Origin: Variovorax sp.
GTDB lineage: Bacteria > Pseudomonadota > Gammaproteobacteria > Burkholderiales > Burkholderiaceae_C
Assembly (NCBI GenBank): GCA_025352265.1
Contig: JANXTS010000049.1
Location: 1 to 44,073, forward strand
Reading direction: 5' to 3'
Length of the DNA: 44,073 nt
Positions 1 through 8,407 of this stretch are shown piece after piece (positions within the stretch are counted from its first letter, which is position 1; every line of letters starts with the position of its first letter). The translations under genes were made by a program, and so were the position numbers. The notes below the pieces were generated by a model, which saw nothing but the letters and a program-made list of their open reading frames with translations, searched no databases and was not told where the DNA came from.

Positions 1-483
1 AAGGGCAAGAACATCGCGCAGATTCTCGACATGACGGTCGAGGTAGCGCACGAGTTTCTGAAAGCCGTGCCGACCATCGCGCGCAAGCTGCACACGCTGC
101 TCGACGTCGGTCTGAGCTACATCAAGCTGGGCCAGTCGGCCACGACGCTGTCGGGCGGCGAGGCGCAGCGCGTGAAGCTTGCGCTGGAGCTCAGCAAGCG
201 CGACACCGGCCGCACGCTCTACATCCTGGACGAACCGACCACCGGCCTGCACTTCGCCGACATCGAGCTGCTGCTCAAGGTGCTGCACCAGCTGCGAGAC
301 GCCGGCAACACCATCGTCGTGATCGAGCACAACCTGGACGTGATCAAGACGGCCGATTGGGTCATCGACATGGGGCCGGAAGGCGGCGCCGGTGGTGGCG
401 AGGTAGTGGGCGAAGGCACGCCGGAGGACATAGCGGCCAACGAGGCGAGTCATACGGGGCGGTATTTGAAGCGGCTGCTGTAG
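1..483 (+). CDS. uvrA: UvrABC excinuclease subunit A, C-terminal part (5' end outside window)
   Basis: This is the last 160 residues of UvrA, the DNA damage-recognition ATPase of nucleotide excision repair; the frame is open from base 1. The second ABC ATPase cassette is visible: signature [12 protein letters not shown], Walker [13 protein letters not shown], and the switch histidine in [11 protein letters not shown]. The conserved UvrA ending is present ([15 protein letters not shown], then GRYLKRLL). It is cytoplasmic and acts as a dimer with UvrB. The family normally has about 940 residues, so five sixths of the gene lies to the left. Nothing suggests damage to the gene. It has no functional link to the next genes. 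Confidence 0.97.
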   Translation, partial: KGKNIAQILDMTVEVAHEFLKAVPTIARKLHTLLDVGLSYIKLGQSATTLSGGEAQRVKLALELSKRDTGRTLYILDEPTTGLHFADIELLLKVLHQLRDAGNTIVVIEHNLDVIKTADWVIDMGPEGGAGGGEVVGEGTPEDIAANEASHTGRYLKRLL

Positions 484-513
484 CAGCAGTGCGGCGTGAT
501 CTGCGCCGCGCAA

Positions 514-560
514 GTGCAACCGCACCGTCCGCGCACCAGGGCATGCTGGCGCGGTTGCAC
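514..560. terminator. Long-armed inverted repeat after uvrA
   Basis: Two perfect 10-base arms, GTGCAACCGC (514-523) and GCGGTTGCAC (551-560), are separated by 27 bases and lie 31 bases after the uvrA stop. The transcript could fold into a stem here. No T-run follows, so this is not a classic intrinsic terminator; it may be a weak terminator or an RNA 3'-end stabiliser. Confidence 0.4.
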
Positions 561-610
561 CAAGTTATGGAGTAGGGCGAAGTCGAGACAAACCACCGGC
601 TACAAGGTCA

Positions 611-766
611 ATGGCTGCATTTTTTGCGGGCGGTGGCGACGTCATTCGTGCCGTGGTGCCGGGTGACGTGCAGATGGGCAAAGCCCGCTCCTGCTCACTC
701 ACCGCTGCGGCCAGTCAGGGGCAGGACATCAAGCTGTTCTGGACCTCTGCCGCAGTCGCCGCCTGA
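611..766 (+). CDS. Unrecognised 51-residue reading frame, possibly a gene remnant
   Basis: An ATG at 611 opens a 51-residue frame ending at TGA 764-766. The product has a Gly/Val-rich start and a stretch reading SQGQDIKLFWTSAAVAA. I do not recognise it. There is no clear ribosome binding site, and it lies directly before an amidohydrolase remnant in a stretch (484-800) that otherwise holds no intact gene, so it may be leftover coding sequence. Treat it as doubtful. Confidence 0.2.
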   Translation: MAAFFAGGGDVIRAVVPGDVQMGKARSCSLTAAASQGQDIKLFWTSAAVAA

Positions 767-819
767 GCCCTTCTTCACGCATCGCATCCAATTTTTGACA
801 TCACCGGTTTCTACGGCGT

Positions 820-1245
820 GCATGATCTTCTTCATGAACCCGATCCAGCCCAAGGGCGCGCACGTTGCTCGTTTTGCCAACGATGTACTGATGCCCGCCC
901 TGGCCGAAGGTATCGCGCGCGTTCACGAGCGGCGTGCCACCAACAACGACAAGCTGCACTACGGCCCGGTCAAGATCGTGGTCGACGGATCGATCCAGGG
1001 CTTCACGGCGCGCCTGTGCCGGCGGCGGGCGTGCCGCTCGCCATTCATTCCGATGCGCCGATCACGCCGCTCGGCCCGCTGTTCACCGCTTGGTGTGCGG
1101 TGAATCGCCTGACTTCGACCGGCCAGAAGCTGGGCGACGACCCGACCGCCGTGCCCCCAGAATCGCTGAAAGACGTGCCGGTGTACGGCACCGTGATCGG
1201 CGGTCGCCCACTGGCCTTGCCAAAGTTCGAATCTTCGAAGGTTGC

Positions 1246-1249
<4 letters not shown>
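820..1249 (+). pseudogene. Remnant of a YtcJ-like amidohydrolase
   Basis: Two pieces of one amidohydrolase (metal-dependent hydrolase, YtcJ/amidohydrolase-3 type) sit in different frames. From about 820 to 1017 one frame reads AKG/PKGAHVARFANDVLMPA and then GPVKIVVDGSIQGFTARL, typical of the middle of these enzymes. From about 1017 to 1249 another frame reads GVPLAIHSDAPITPLGPLFT and ends PVYGTVIGGRPL, typical of the C-terminus. The intervening 200 or so residues (imidazolone/metal-site region) and the whole N-terminal third are missing, so the copy has an internal deletion plus a frame change and cannot be active. The neighbouring GTPase gene starts inside its last codons. Confidence 0.75.
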
Positions 1250-2261
<1,012 letters not shown>

Positions 2262-2265
<4 letters not shown>

Positions 2266-3209
2266 AGACCACCGGTATCGCACCCGCCCCGCTGATGGGC
2301 CGCGACCTGATCGCTGCGCTCGGCGTGGTCGTCATCTGGGGCCTCAACTTCGTGGCGATGAAATATTCGCTGCGCGACTTCACGCCATTCCAGCTCGGCA
2401 CCTTTCGCTACGTGTTCGCGGTGCTACCGCTGATGCTGTTCGTGAAGCGGCCGACGCTTTCATGGCGCTGGCTGGTACCGGCCGGGCTCGCGCAGTTCGG
2501 CCAGTTCGGCCTGCTGTTCGTGGCCCTGCAAATCGGGATGACCGCGGCACTCGCTTCGGTGCTGATGCAGACGCAGGTCTTCTTCACCACCCTGCTGGGC
2601 GTGGTTCTTTTGCACGAGCGCTTGAGCGGCCCGCTGCGCGCCAGCCTGGCGTTGGCCGCCATCGGCCTCGGATGCTTCGCGGCCAGTTTGATCGGCGGCG
2701 GTGCGACCGGTGGCATCACGCTTGCGAGTCTCGTCCTCAACCTGTTCTCGGCCGCCATGTGGGCAGCCTCCAACATCATCGCGCGCCGCGCACAGCACGC
2801 CAGCCCGGGCTACGACCCGCTGCAATTCGTCGTGTGGATGTCGCTGGTGCCGATCCTTCCGTTTGCCGCGATGGCATGGTTTTTCGATCCGCCTGCGTTG
2901 CGCTGGCAATGGACGCACGCAAGCCTGGGCGCGTGGGCCGGTGTCGCCTACCTCGGCTGGGTCGCGACGATCGTAGCCTACGCGCTGTGGACGTCGTTGC
3001 TCAAGCGACATCCCGCCAACCGCGTGGCACCGTTCAGTCTCGGCGTGCCGATCATCGGACTGGCTGCCGGCATGCTCATGCTCGGCGAACGGGTGTCGGC
3101 ATGGCAATGGGCCGGCAGCGCCTGCGTGGTGGCAGCGCTGGCGGTCGTGGTGTTCGGTGGGCGGATGGCGGCCCGCTGGTTAGGGACCGCCAATCCGTCC
3201 AGGGGTTGA
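2262..3209 (+). CDS. EamA/DMT family transporter
   Basis: A 315-residue inner-membrane protein with about ten hydrophobic segments in two repeated halves, the drug/metabolite transporter (EamA, RhaT-like) arrangement. Typical N-terminal text is VVIWGLNFVAMKYSLRDFTP, and the second half repeats the pattern (SLVLNLFSAAMWAASNIIARRA). Such carriers export amino acids, their derivatives or other small metabolites; the substrate is not evident. If TTG 2262 is used, start and stop of the GTPase gene overlap (TTGA) and translation would be coupled. An ATG at 2295 gives a 304-residue product starting MGRDLIAALG and is also reasonable. Conserved blocks are intact. Confidence 0.88.
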
Positions 3210-3238
3210 AGCGACCTGGCACTAATCCTGCAAGCGCA

Positions 3239-3291
3239 TTGACAGTAGATTGTTTATGGTTAAAGTATTTATCCGTAAACGGTTTTTAACC
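3239..3291 (+). promoter_or_regulatory. Promoter and operator-like inverted repeat before the liv operon
   Basis: An exact sigma70 -35 box TTGACA (3239-3244) is followed after 16 bases by a fair -10 box TAAAGT (3261-3266). Overlapping and just after the -10 box is an inverted repeat, GGTTAAA (3258-3264) and TTTAACC (3285-3291), with a nested GTTTA/TAAAC pair (3252-3256, 3276-3280). This AT-rich island stands out from the GC-rich surroundings. The repeat is placed where a repressor would block transcription. The regulator is not encoded next to it. Confidence 0.55.
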
Positions 3292-3353
3292 AATCCATCT
3301 TGTCGGAGCGTTCATGTCCCTGTTAACCGTGACTCCGTGACTCCGACTCCGCA

Positions 3354-4274
3354 GTGACCGGCATCCTCCTCCTCGAACAGCTGCTGAACGGCCTGGGCTA
3401 CGGCCTGATGCTGTTCCTGCTCGCGGCCGGGCTCACGCTGGTGTTCGGCATCATGGATGTGCTGAATCTGGCGCACGGCTCGCTCTTCATGGCCGGTGCC
3501 TACGTGGCGGCCGAGGCGCACACGCGCACCGGTTCGTTCGCCGCGGCAATCGTCATCGCGGTGCTGGTGACCGTGGTTGTCGCGCTGCTGCTCGAAGTGC
3601 TGTTGATGCGCCGCCTCTACCAGCGCGATCATCTGGCGCAGGTGCTCGCGACCTTCGGGGTGATCCTGGTGGCCGACGACATCGTCACGATGATCTGGGG
3701 TCCGTCGCCGGTGATGGCACCGACGCCTGCTGCGCTGTCCGGGCCGATCGAGATCGTCGCGGGCTTGCCCTATCCGTCGTACCGCCTCGTCATCCTGGCT
3801 GGCGGCATGCTCGTCGCGCTGGCGCTCTGGCTGCTGGTCAACCACACGCGCATCGGAATGCGGGTACGCGCGGGCGCATCCGACCGGCCGATGGCCGAGC
3901 TGATGGGCGTGCGCGTGGGCCGCATCTTCAACGGCATCTTTCTGCTGGGAGCCGCGCTGGCTGCACTGGCCGGTGCACTGATGGGGCCGATCGTCGCGGT
4001 GCAGGTCGGCATGGGCGAGCAGATCCTGATTCCGGCGCTGGTCGTGCTGGTGATCGGCGGCATCGGCTCGGTGCGTGGCGCGTTCGTCGCGGCCTTGCTG
4101 GTGGGTCTCGTCGACACCATCGGCCGCGCGTTCTTGCCGATGCTGTTGCGTGCCACCTTGCCGCCATCCACCGCGGCCGATCTCGGACCGCTGTTCGCCG
4201 AAGTGACGATGTACGCGCTGATGGTGATCGTGTTGATCTTCCGGCCATCGGGCCTGTTCTCGGCCCGCGCATGA
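3354..4274 (+). CDS. livH: Branched-chain amino acid-type ABC transporter permease LivH
   Basis: A 306-residue integral membrane permease of the HAAT (hydrophobic amino acid) ABC family. The N-terminus LEQLLNGLGYGLMLFLLAAGLTLVFGIMDVLNLAHG is the LivH hallmark (split here between residues 7 and 43), and the C-terminal half carries the EAA-like cytoplasmic loop GQILIPALVVLVIGG-type segment that docks the ATPase (here GEQILIPALVVLV). Seven to eight hydrophobic spans are evident. GTG 3354 is the first usable start: an upstream ATG at 3314 runs into a stop within nine codons. It opens a tightly packed livH-M-G-F operon with 4-base overlaps. The substrate cannot be told from the permease; such systems take leucine-type amino acids, amides, urea or aromatic acids. 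Confidence 0.92.
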   Translation: MTGILLLEQLLNGLGYGLMLFLLAAGLTLVFGIMDVLNLAHGSLFMAGAYVAAEAHTRTGSFAAAIVIAVLVTVVVALLLEVLLMRRLYQRDHLAQVLATFGVILVADDIVTMIWGPSPVMAPTPAALSGPIEIVAGLPYPSYRLVILAGGMLVALALWLLVNHTRIGMRVRAGASDRPMAELMGVRVGRIFNGIFLLGAALAALAGALMGPIVAVQVGMGEQILIPALVVLVIGGIGSVRGAFVAALLVGLVDTIGRAFLPMLLRATLPPSTAADLGPLFAEVTMYALMVIVLIFRPSGLFSARA

Positions 4275-5260
4275 AGCAGCGCGACGCCACTTCAACCGTT
4301 GTCATCGCGATCGTGTTCGTGCTGGTGGCGGCGTTTCCGCTCGTCGCGCCAATGCTCGGGCTGGAGTTCTACATCGGCTTCGTGCGGCGCGTGCTGGTCG
4401 TCGCGCTGGCCGCCGCGAGCCTCAACTTCATCCTCGGCTTCGGCGGCATGGTGGCGCTCGGTCACGCCGGCTTCATCGGCATCGGCGCGTACACGGTCGT
4501 GGCGCTGAGCAACGCGGGCGTGATGTCGGCGTGGATCCTGTGGCCGGCCGCCGCGCTGGTCGCCGGTGTCGTGGCTGGGCTCGTCGGTACCGTGGCGCTG
4601 CGCACGCGCGGCGTGTACTTCATCATGACCACGCTGGCCTTCGCGCAGATGCTGTACTTCGTCGTTGTCTCGCTGCGGCGCTATGGCGGCGACGACGGCT
4701 ACACGCTGCCGGCGCGGCCGACCCTCCTGCCCGGGCTCGACCTCGCAGACGATTCGACTTTCTACTGGGTCGTGCTGGTGCTGGTCTCGCTCACGCTGCT
4801 GTGGCTGCACCGCGCGACCCGCTCGCGCTTCGGCTATGCGCTGATGGGCATTCGAGACAACGAGACGCGCATGCGGGCGCTGGGTTATCCGGTGTTCCGC
4901 TTGCAGCTCGTCGCCTTCGCGATCGCGGGCGCCATCGCTGGCCTCGCCGGTGCGTTGCTGGCTGGCGGCAACGGCTTCGTGAGTCCGGCCACCATGCACT
5001 GGACGCAGTCGGCCACGTTGCTGGTGATGGTCGTCATCGGCGGACTCGGGCGCAGCTGGGGCGGGCCGGTGGGTGCCACCGTTTGGCTGCTGCTGGAGGA
5101 AGTGTTGAAGCAGTACACGGACCATTGGCATCTGCCGTTGGGCTTGCTGTTGATCGCTGTGGCGTTGTGGGCGCCCAAGGGACTGGCGGCGCTGTACCGG
5201 CGCCGTCGAGCCCTCACCCCAACCCTCTCCCCCGCGGGGAGAGGGAGTAGTCAGATATGA
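4271..5260 (+). CDS. livM: Branched-chain amino acid-type ABC transporter permease LivM
   Basis: A 329-residue second permease of the HAAT transporter, partner of LivH. Family text includes RVLVVALAAASLNFILGFGG, MVALGHAGFIGIGAY and, near the end, ATLLVMVVIGGLGRSWGGPVG. It overlaps livH by four bases (ATGA). The gene ends unusually: its last 16 or so codons (ALTPTLSPAGRGSSQI) are read from a GC-rich repeat of REP type at 5211-5250, so the native C-terminus was probably ALYRRRR followed by a few residues. This tail is unlikely to matter for transport, since the membrane part is complete. Its stop overlaps the livG start. Confidence 0.92.
   Translation: MKQRDATSTVVIAIVFVLVAAFPLVAPMLGLEFYIGFVRRVLVVALAAASLNFILGFGGMVALGHAGFIGIGAYTVVALSNAGVMSAWILWPAAALVAGVVAGLVGTVALRTRGVYFIMTTLAFAQMLYFVVVSLRRYGGDDGYTLPARPTLLPGLDLADDSTFYWVVLVLVSLTLLWLHRATRSRFGYALMGIRDNETRMRALGYPVFRLQLVAFAIAGAIAGLAGALLAGGNGFVSPATMHWTQSATLLVMVVIGGLGRSWGGPVGATVWLLLEEVLKQYTDHWHLPLGLLLIAVALWAPKGLAALYRRRRALTPTLSPAGRGSSQI
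5211..5250. repeat. REP-like GC-rich palindromic repeat
   Basis: The text CCCTCACCCCAACC followed by a perfect hairpin, CCCTCTCCCC (5223-5232), a 3-base loop, GGGGAGAGGG (5236-5245), is the well-known intergenic repeat of many beta- and gammaproteobacteria. It is unusual in two ways: it is inside an operon and read as the end of livM, and its right arm supplies the AGGGAG ribosome binding site (5242-5247) for livG, whose ATG is at 5257. Confidence 0.75.
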
Positions 5261-6012
5261 GTCTTTTCAGAATCGAAGGACTGGTCAAGCGCTTCGGCGG
5301 ACTCGTTGCGACCGACCATGTAAACCTGACGGTCGAGCGCGGTGAAGTGCATGCGCTGATCGGACCGAACGGCGCCGGCAAGACCACGCTGGTGAATCTC
5401 ATCACCGGTCTGTTGAAGTCCGACGGTGGACGCATCCTGCTCGACGAAAAAGACATCACCGGGCTCACCGATCACCAGCGCGTGTCGGCTGGCATGTCGC
5501 GCTGCTTCCAGGTCACGCGCGTGTTCGCCAAGGAAACGGTGCACGACAACCTGATGCTCGCCGCGCAGGCACACGCCGGCAGCAGCCTGCGCTTCATGGC
5601 GCCGCGTGCCGACGAACAGGCACTGGTTCAACGCGCCATCGCGCTGGCCGATCGCGTGGGGCTCGGTGCCGAGCGCGACCGTATCGCCGGCACCTTGCCG
5701 CACGGTGCGCAGCGCGCGCTCGACGTGGCACTGGCACTCGCCGCCGACCCCAAGCTGCTGCTGCTGGACGAGCCGATGGCCGGCATGGGTCCGGACGAAT
5801 CCGCACGCATGGTCACGCTCATCGAATCGCTGCGCGCCGACATGGCGATCCTGCTCATCGAGCACGACATGGACGCCGTGTTCCGTCTGGCCGACCGGCT
5901 CACGGCGCTGGTGCAGGGCAAGGTATTGATGACCGGCACGGCAGACGAAGTGCGAGGCCATCCGGATGTGCAGGCGGTGTATCTCGGCACCGAAGCGGAA
6001 GGGCATTCATGA
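5257..6012 (+). CDS. livG: ABC transporter ATP-binding protein LivG
   Basis: A 251-residue ATPase of the HAAT transporter. Walker A GPNGAGKT lies at residues 36-43 and Walker B reads LLLLDEPMAGM, followed by the switch histidine in LLIEHDMD. The signature is LPHGAQRALDVA, a divergent form of the usual LSxGEQR that is common in this subgroup. Its C-terminal extension (VRGHPDVQAVYLG) is the LivG-specific tail. Its ATG overlaps the livM stop and depends on a ribosome binding site formed by a repeat hairpin. It works as a heterodimer with LivF on the cytoplasmic face. Confidence 0.94.
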   Translation: MSLFRIEGLVKRFGGLVATDHVNLTVERGEVHALIGPNGAGKTTLVNLITGLLKSDGGRILLDEKDITGLTDHQRVSAGMSRCFQVTRVFAKETVHDNLMLAAQAHAGSSLRFMAPRADEQALVQRAIALADRVGLGAERDRIAGTLPHGAQRALDVALALAADPKLLLLDEPMAGMGPDESARMVTLIESLRADMAILLIEHDMDAVFRLADRLTALVQGKVLMTGTADEVRGHPDVQAVYLGTEAEGHS

Positions 6013-6746
6013 CCACGCTCCCGACGCTGCTCGAAGCCAGCGCTATCGAGGCCGGTTACGGTGCGAGCCAGGTGCTGTTCGGCATCGACATCGCGGTGCG
6101 GGCCGGCGAAGTGCTGGCGCTGCTGGGCCGCAACGGCATGGGCAAGAGCACGCTGCTCAAGGTGCTCACCGGCACGCTCAAGCCGCTGCGTGGCAGCGTG
6201 CGTTTCGACGGTGCCGACATCGGCGGCACGCGACCGGATGCGATCGCGCGTCGCGGCATCGCCATCGTGCCGGAAGGCCGGCACGTCTTTCCCAACCTGA
6301 GCGTCGACGAGCACCTGCGCGCCTTCGCGCGACCGCGTGCGACCGCTTCGGGCAAACCGGCAAGCACGCCGCGCTGGACCATCGAGGCACTCTACGGACT
6401 GTTCCCTCGCCTGGCCGAGCGCAAGGGCAACGCCGGTAACCAGCTGTCGGGTGGCGAGCAGCAGATGCTGGCCATCGCCCGCGCGCTGTCGACGCATCCG
6501 CGGCTGTTGATCCTCGATGAAGCGACCGAAGGGCTGGCGCCGGTCATCCGCGAAGAAATCTGGCGCTGCCTCGCGACGCTCAAGGCAGAGGGCGAGGCCA
6601 TTTTGGTGGTCGACAAGTACGTGCAGCGCCTGCTGCCGTTGGCCGACCGGCACCTCATCCTGGAGCGTGGTCGCGCGGTGTGGCAGGGTGACTCGGCTGC
6701 GCTGGATGCCGACCGCACGCTGTGGGCGCGCTATCTGGGCGTGTAA
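6009..6746 (+). CDS. livF: ABC transporter ATP-binding protein LivF
   Basis: A 245-residue second ATPase of the transporter. Walker A GRNGMGKST, signature LSGGEQQMLAIARAL and Walker B LLILDEATEGLAP are present; the phrase GIAIVPEGRHVFPNLSV is diagnostic for LivF. Two positions are slightly off the norm: DEAT instead of DEPS/DEPT in Walker B, and VVDKYVQRLL where most LivF proteins have an E-Q-N-type H-loop. Neither removes the catalytic glutamate. It overlaps livG by four bases and is followed after ten bases by the racemase-like gene, which appears to be in the same transcript. Confidence 0.93.
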   Translation: MTTLPTLLEASAIEAGYGASQVLFGIDIAVRAGEVLALLGRNGMGKSTLLKVLTGTLKPLRGSVRFDGADIGGTRPDAIARRGIAIVPEGRHVFPNLSVDEHLRAFARPRATASGKPASTPRWTIEALYGLFPRLAERKGNAGNQLSGGEQQMLAIARALSTHPRLLILDEATEGLAPVIREEIWRCLATLKAEGEAILVVDKYVQRLLPLADRHLILERGRAVWQGDSAALDADRTLWARYLGV

Positions 6747-6756
6747 CGTTCGCCCC

Positions 6757-7407
6757 ATGACCCGGATCGCCCTCATCCACGCACTGACCCATTCGATCGC
6801 GCCGATCAACGACGCCTTCGCGCGCGACTGGCCCGAAGCGGTGCGAATGAACCTGATGGACGACAGCCTATCGGCCGATCTCGCGCGCAGCGGGCGCGGG
6901 TTGGACAACGCGATGCATGCGCGCTTCATCGCGCTCGGCGACTACGTGGTGTCGACCGGCGCCGACGGCATCCTGTTCACCTGCTCGGCCTTTGGGCCCT
7001 GCATCGAAGCGGTCGCGGCGCGGCATCCGGGCATCCCGGTCCTGAAGCCGAACGAAGCGATGGTGACCCAGGCCCAGGCGGGCATCGGCAAGCTCGGGCT
7101 GATCGCGACGTTCGCACCGACATTGGTGTCGATGCCGCCCGAGTTCGGCCCCGATGTCGCGCTCGACATGGCCTTGGCCGAAGGTGCACTCGATGCGCTC
7201 GACGCTGGTGACGGTGCACGCCACGACGCGCTGATCGCCGAACAGGCGGCATGGCTGCGCGACAAGGGCTGCACCCGCATCGCGCTGGCGCAGTTCAGCA
7301 TGGCACGTGCCCGCGCCGCCTGCGAAGACGCGTCGGGCTTGCCGGTGCTCACGACGGTCGACAGCGCCGTTGCCGCGCTGCGTGCGCGGCTCTTGGCCGG
7401 CCGCTGA
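6757..7407 (+). CDS. Aspartate/glutamate/hydantoin racemase family protein
   Basis: A 216-residue protein of the Asp/Glu/hydantoin racemase superfamily. Family features are the N-terminal MTRIALIHALTHSIAPI, the first catalytic-type cysteine in FTCSAFGPCIEAV, the middle segment GKLGLIATFAPT, and a second cysteine in DKGCTRIALAQFSMA. These enzymes are cofactor-independent and invert or isomerise carboxylates or hydantoins using two cysteines. It starts ten bases after livF and reads in the same direction, so the ABC importer probably brings in its substrate or a precursor. The exact substrate is unknown; allantoin/hydantoin, aryl-malonate or amino-acid racemisation are all possible. Confidence 0.8.
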   Translation: MTRIALIHALTHSIAPINDAFARDWPEAVRMNLMDDSLSADLARSGRGLDNAMHARFIALGDYVVSTGADGILFTCSAFGPCIEAVAARHPGIPVLKPNEAMVTQAQAGIGKLGLIATFAPTLVSMPPEFGPDVALDMALAEGALDALDAGDGARHDALIAEQAAWLRDKGCTRIALAQFSMARARAACEDASGLPVLTTVDSAVAALRARLLAGR

Positions 7408-7445
7408 AGAACATACCGGGCGTATAAGCATGGGGTACAGCCCCC

Positions 7446-8276
7446 ATGCGCAGACTGCGTTTTCTCACCAACCGCCATCGGGCGCCCTCCACCAACCGGG
7501 CGCTTGGGTTGCTGCTCGCGTTCAACGCCGGTGCAATCAACGCCGGAGGGTTCCTGGTGCTGCACATGTACACATCGCACATGACCGGCTTCGCATCGCA
7601 ACTGGCGGACGGACTGGTGCTGGGCAACACGACGCTGTTGCTGAACGCACTCGGCGCTTTGCTGGCTTTCCTGACCGGCGCTGCTGTTTGCGCCATCCTG
7701 GTGAACTGGGGCCGGCAGCACCGGCTGCACAGCGTCTATGCGCTGCCGTTGCTGCTCGAAGCCGCGCTGCTGTTGCCCTTCGGACTGATGGGCGCCATCA
7801 CACTGACCTGGTCGACACCTTTCGCGGTGCCGCTCACCGTGCTGCTGCTGGCTTTCATGATGGGCCTGCAGAACGCGGTGGCTTCGAAGACATCGGGCGG
7901 CAGCATCCGCACCACGCACATGACCGGCAACATCACCGACCTGGGCATGGAGCTGGGCAAGATGCTGTACTGGAATCGTCGCGGCCACCATGCCGCTTCT
8001 GCCGTGCACTACGACCGGCCCCGCATGGTCACGGCGGGTGGACTGATCGGCATGTTCGTGCTGGGCGGAACGGTCGGCGCATTGGGCTTCAAGTACGTCG
8101 GCTTCGTCTGCGTGGTGCCGCTGGCGGTGTTGCTGCTGGCCTTGTCGCTGCCGCCGTTTTTTCGCGATGTGCCGCGGTCGCCGATGTTGACGCGTTGGCT
8201 GGGGCGTGTGGGCTGGCGTCCGCCGTCACGCGCGGCGCGCACGACGCACAGCGATACCGGGACGCCGGGTCCCTGA
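7446..8276 (+). CDS. DUF1275 (YoaK-like) membrane protein
   Basis: A 276-residue protein with about six hydrophobic spans. The family phrases are FNAGAINAGGFLVLHMYTSHMTG near residue 30 (split by a bend at G), MGLQNAVASKTSGGSIRTTHMTGNITD in the middle, and a C-terminal GGTVGALGFKYVGF span. DUF1275 proteins are inner-membrane proteins of unknown function, sometimes called YoaK. The ATG 7446 is the start closest to the family's positively charged N-terminus. The 3' end, after the last span, overlaps the convergent truncated DUF1272 gene by 51 bases, which suggests the tail was altered by a rearrangement. Confidence 0.88.
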   Translation: MRRLRFLTNRHRAPSTNRALGLLLAFNAGAINAGGFLVLHMYTSHMTGFASQLADGLVLGNTTLLLNALGALLAFLTGAAVCAILVNWGRQHRLHSVYALPLLLEAALLLPFGLMGAITLTWSTPFAVPLTVLLLAFMMGLQNAVASKTSGGSIRTTHMTGNITDLGMELGKMLYWNRRGHHAASAVHYDRPRMVTAGGLIGMFVLGGTVGALGFKYVGFVCVVPLAVLLLALSLPPFFRDVPRSPMLTRWLGRVGWRPPSRAARTTHSDTGTPGP

Positions 8277-8405
8277 GCGTTCAGCGTGCCGCGTCCCGGC
8301 ACAGTCGCTGCAGAAAGTGCACTCGAAAGTGCAGATACGCGCGCCGAGCGAATCCGGCGGAAGGTCGCGGTCGCAGCACGCGCAACCTGGGCGCATTTGA
8401 AGCAT
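8226..8405 (-). CDS. DUF1272 zinc-ribbon-like protein, C-terminus lost
   Basis: The first 35 residues, beginning MLQMRPGCACCDRDLPPDS and continuing to CTFECTFCSDCA, match the start of the small cysteine-rich DUF1272 family. In that family a second Cys pair (CPNCGG-like) and a tail follow. Here the frame instead reads an Arg-rich text with no cysteine to its stop, and no other frame restores the motif, so the 3' half has been replaced. It begins two bases after the tesB stop (TGACCATG) and so is probably co-translated with it. It overlaps the opposite-strand DUF1275 gene. It may be a pseudogene. Confidence 0.6.
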   Translation of the reverse strand: MLQMRPGCACCDRDLPPDSLGARICTFECTFCSDCAGTRHAERSGTRRPGIAVRRARRA

Positions 8406-8407
8406 GG

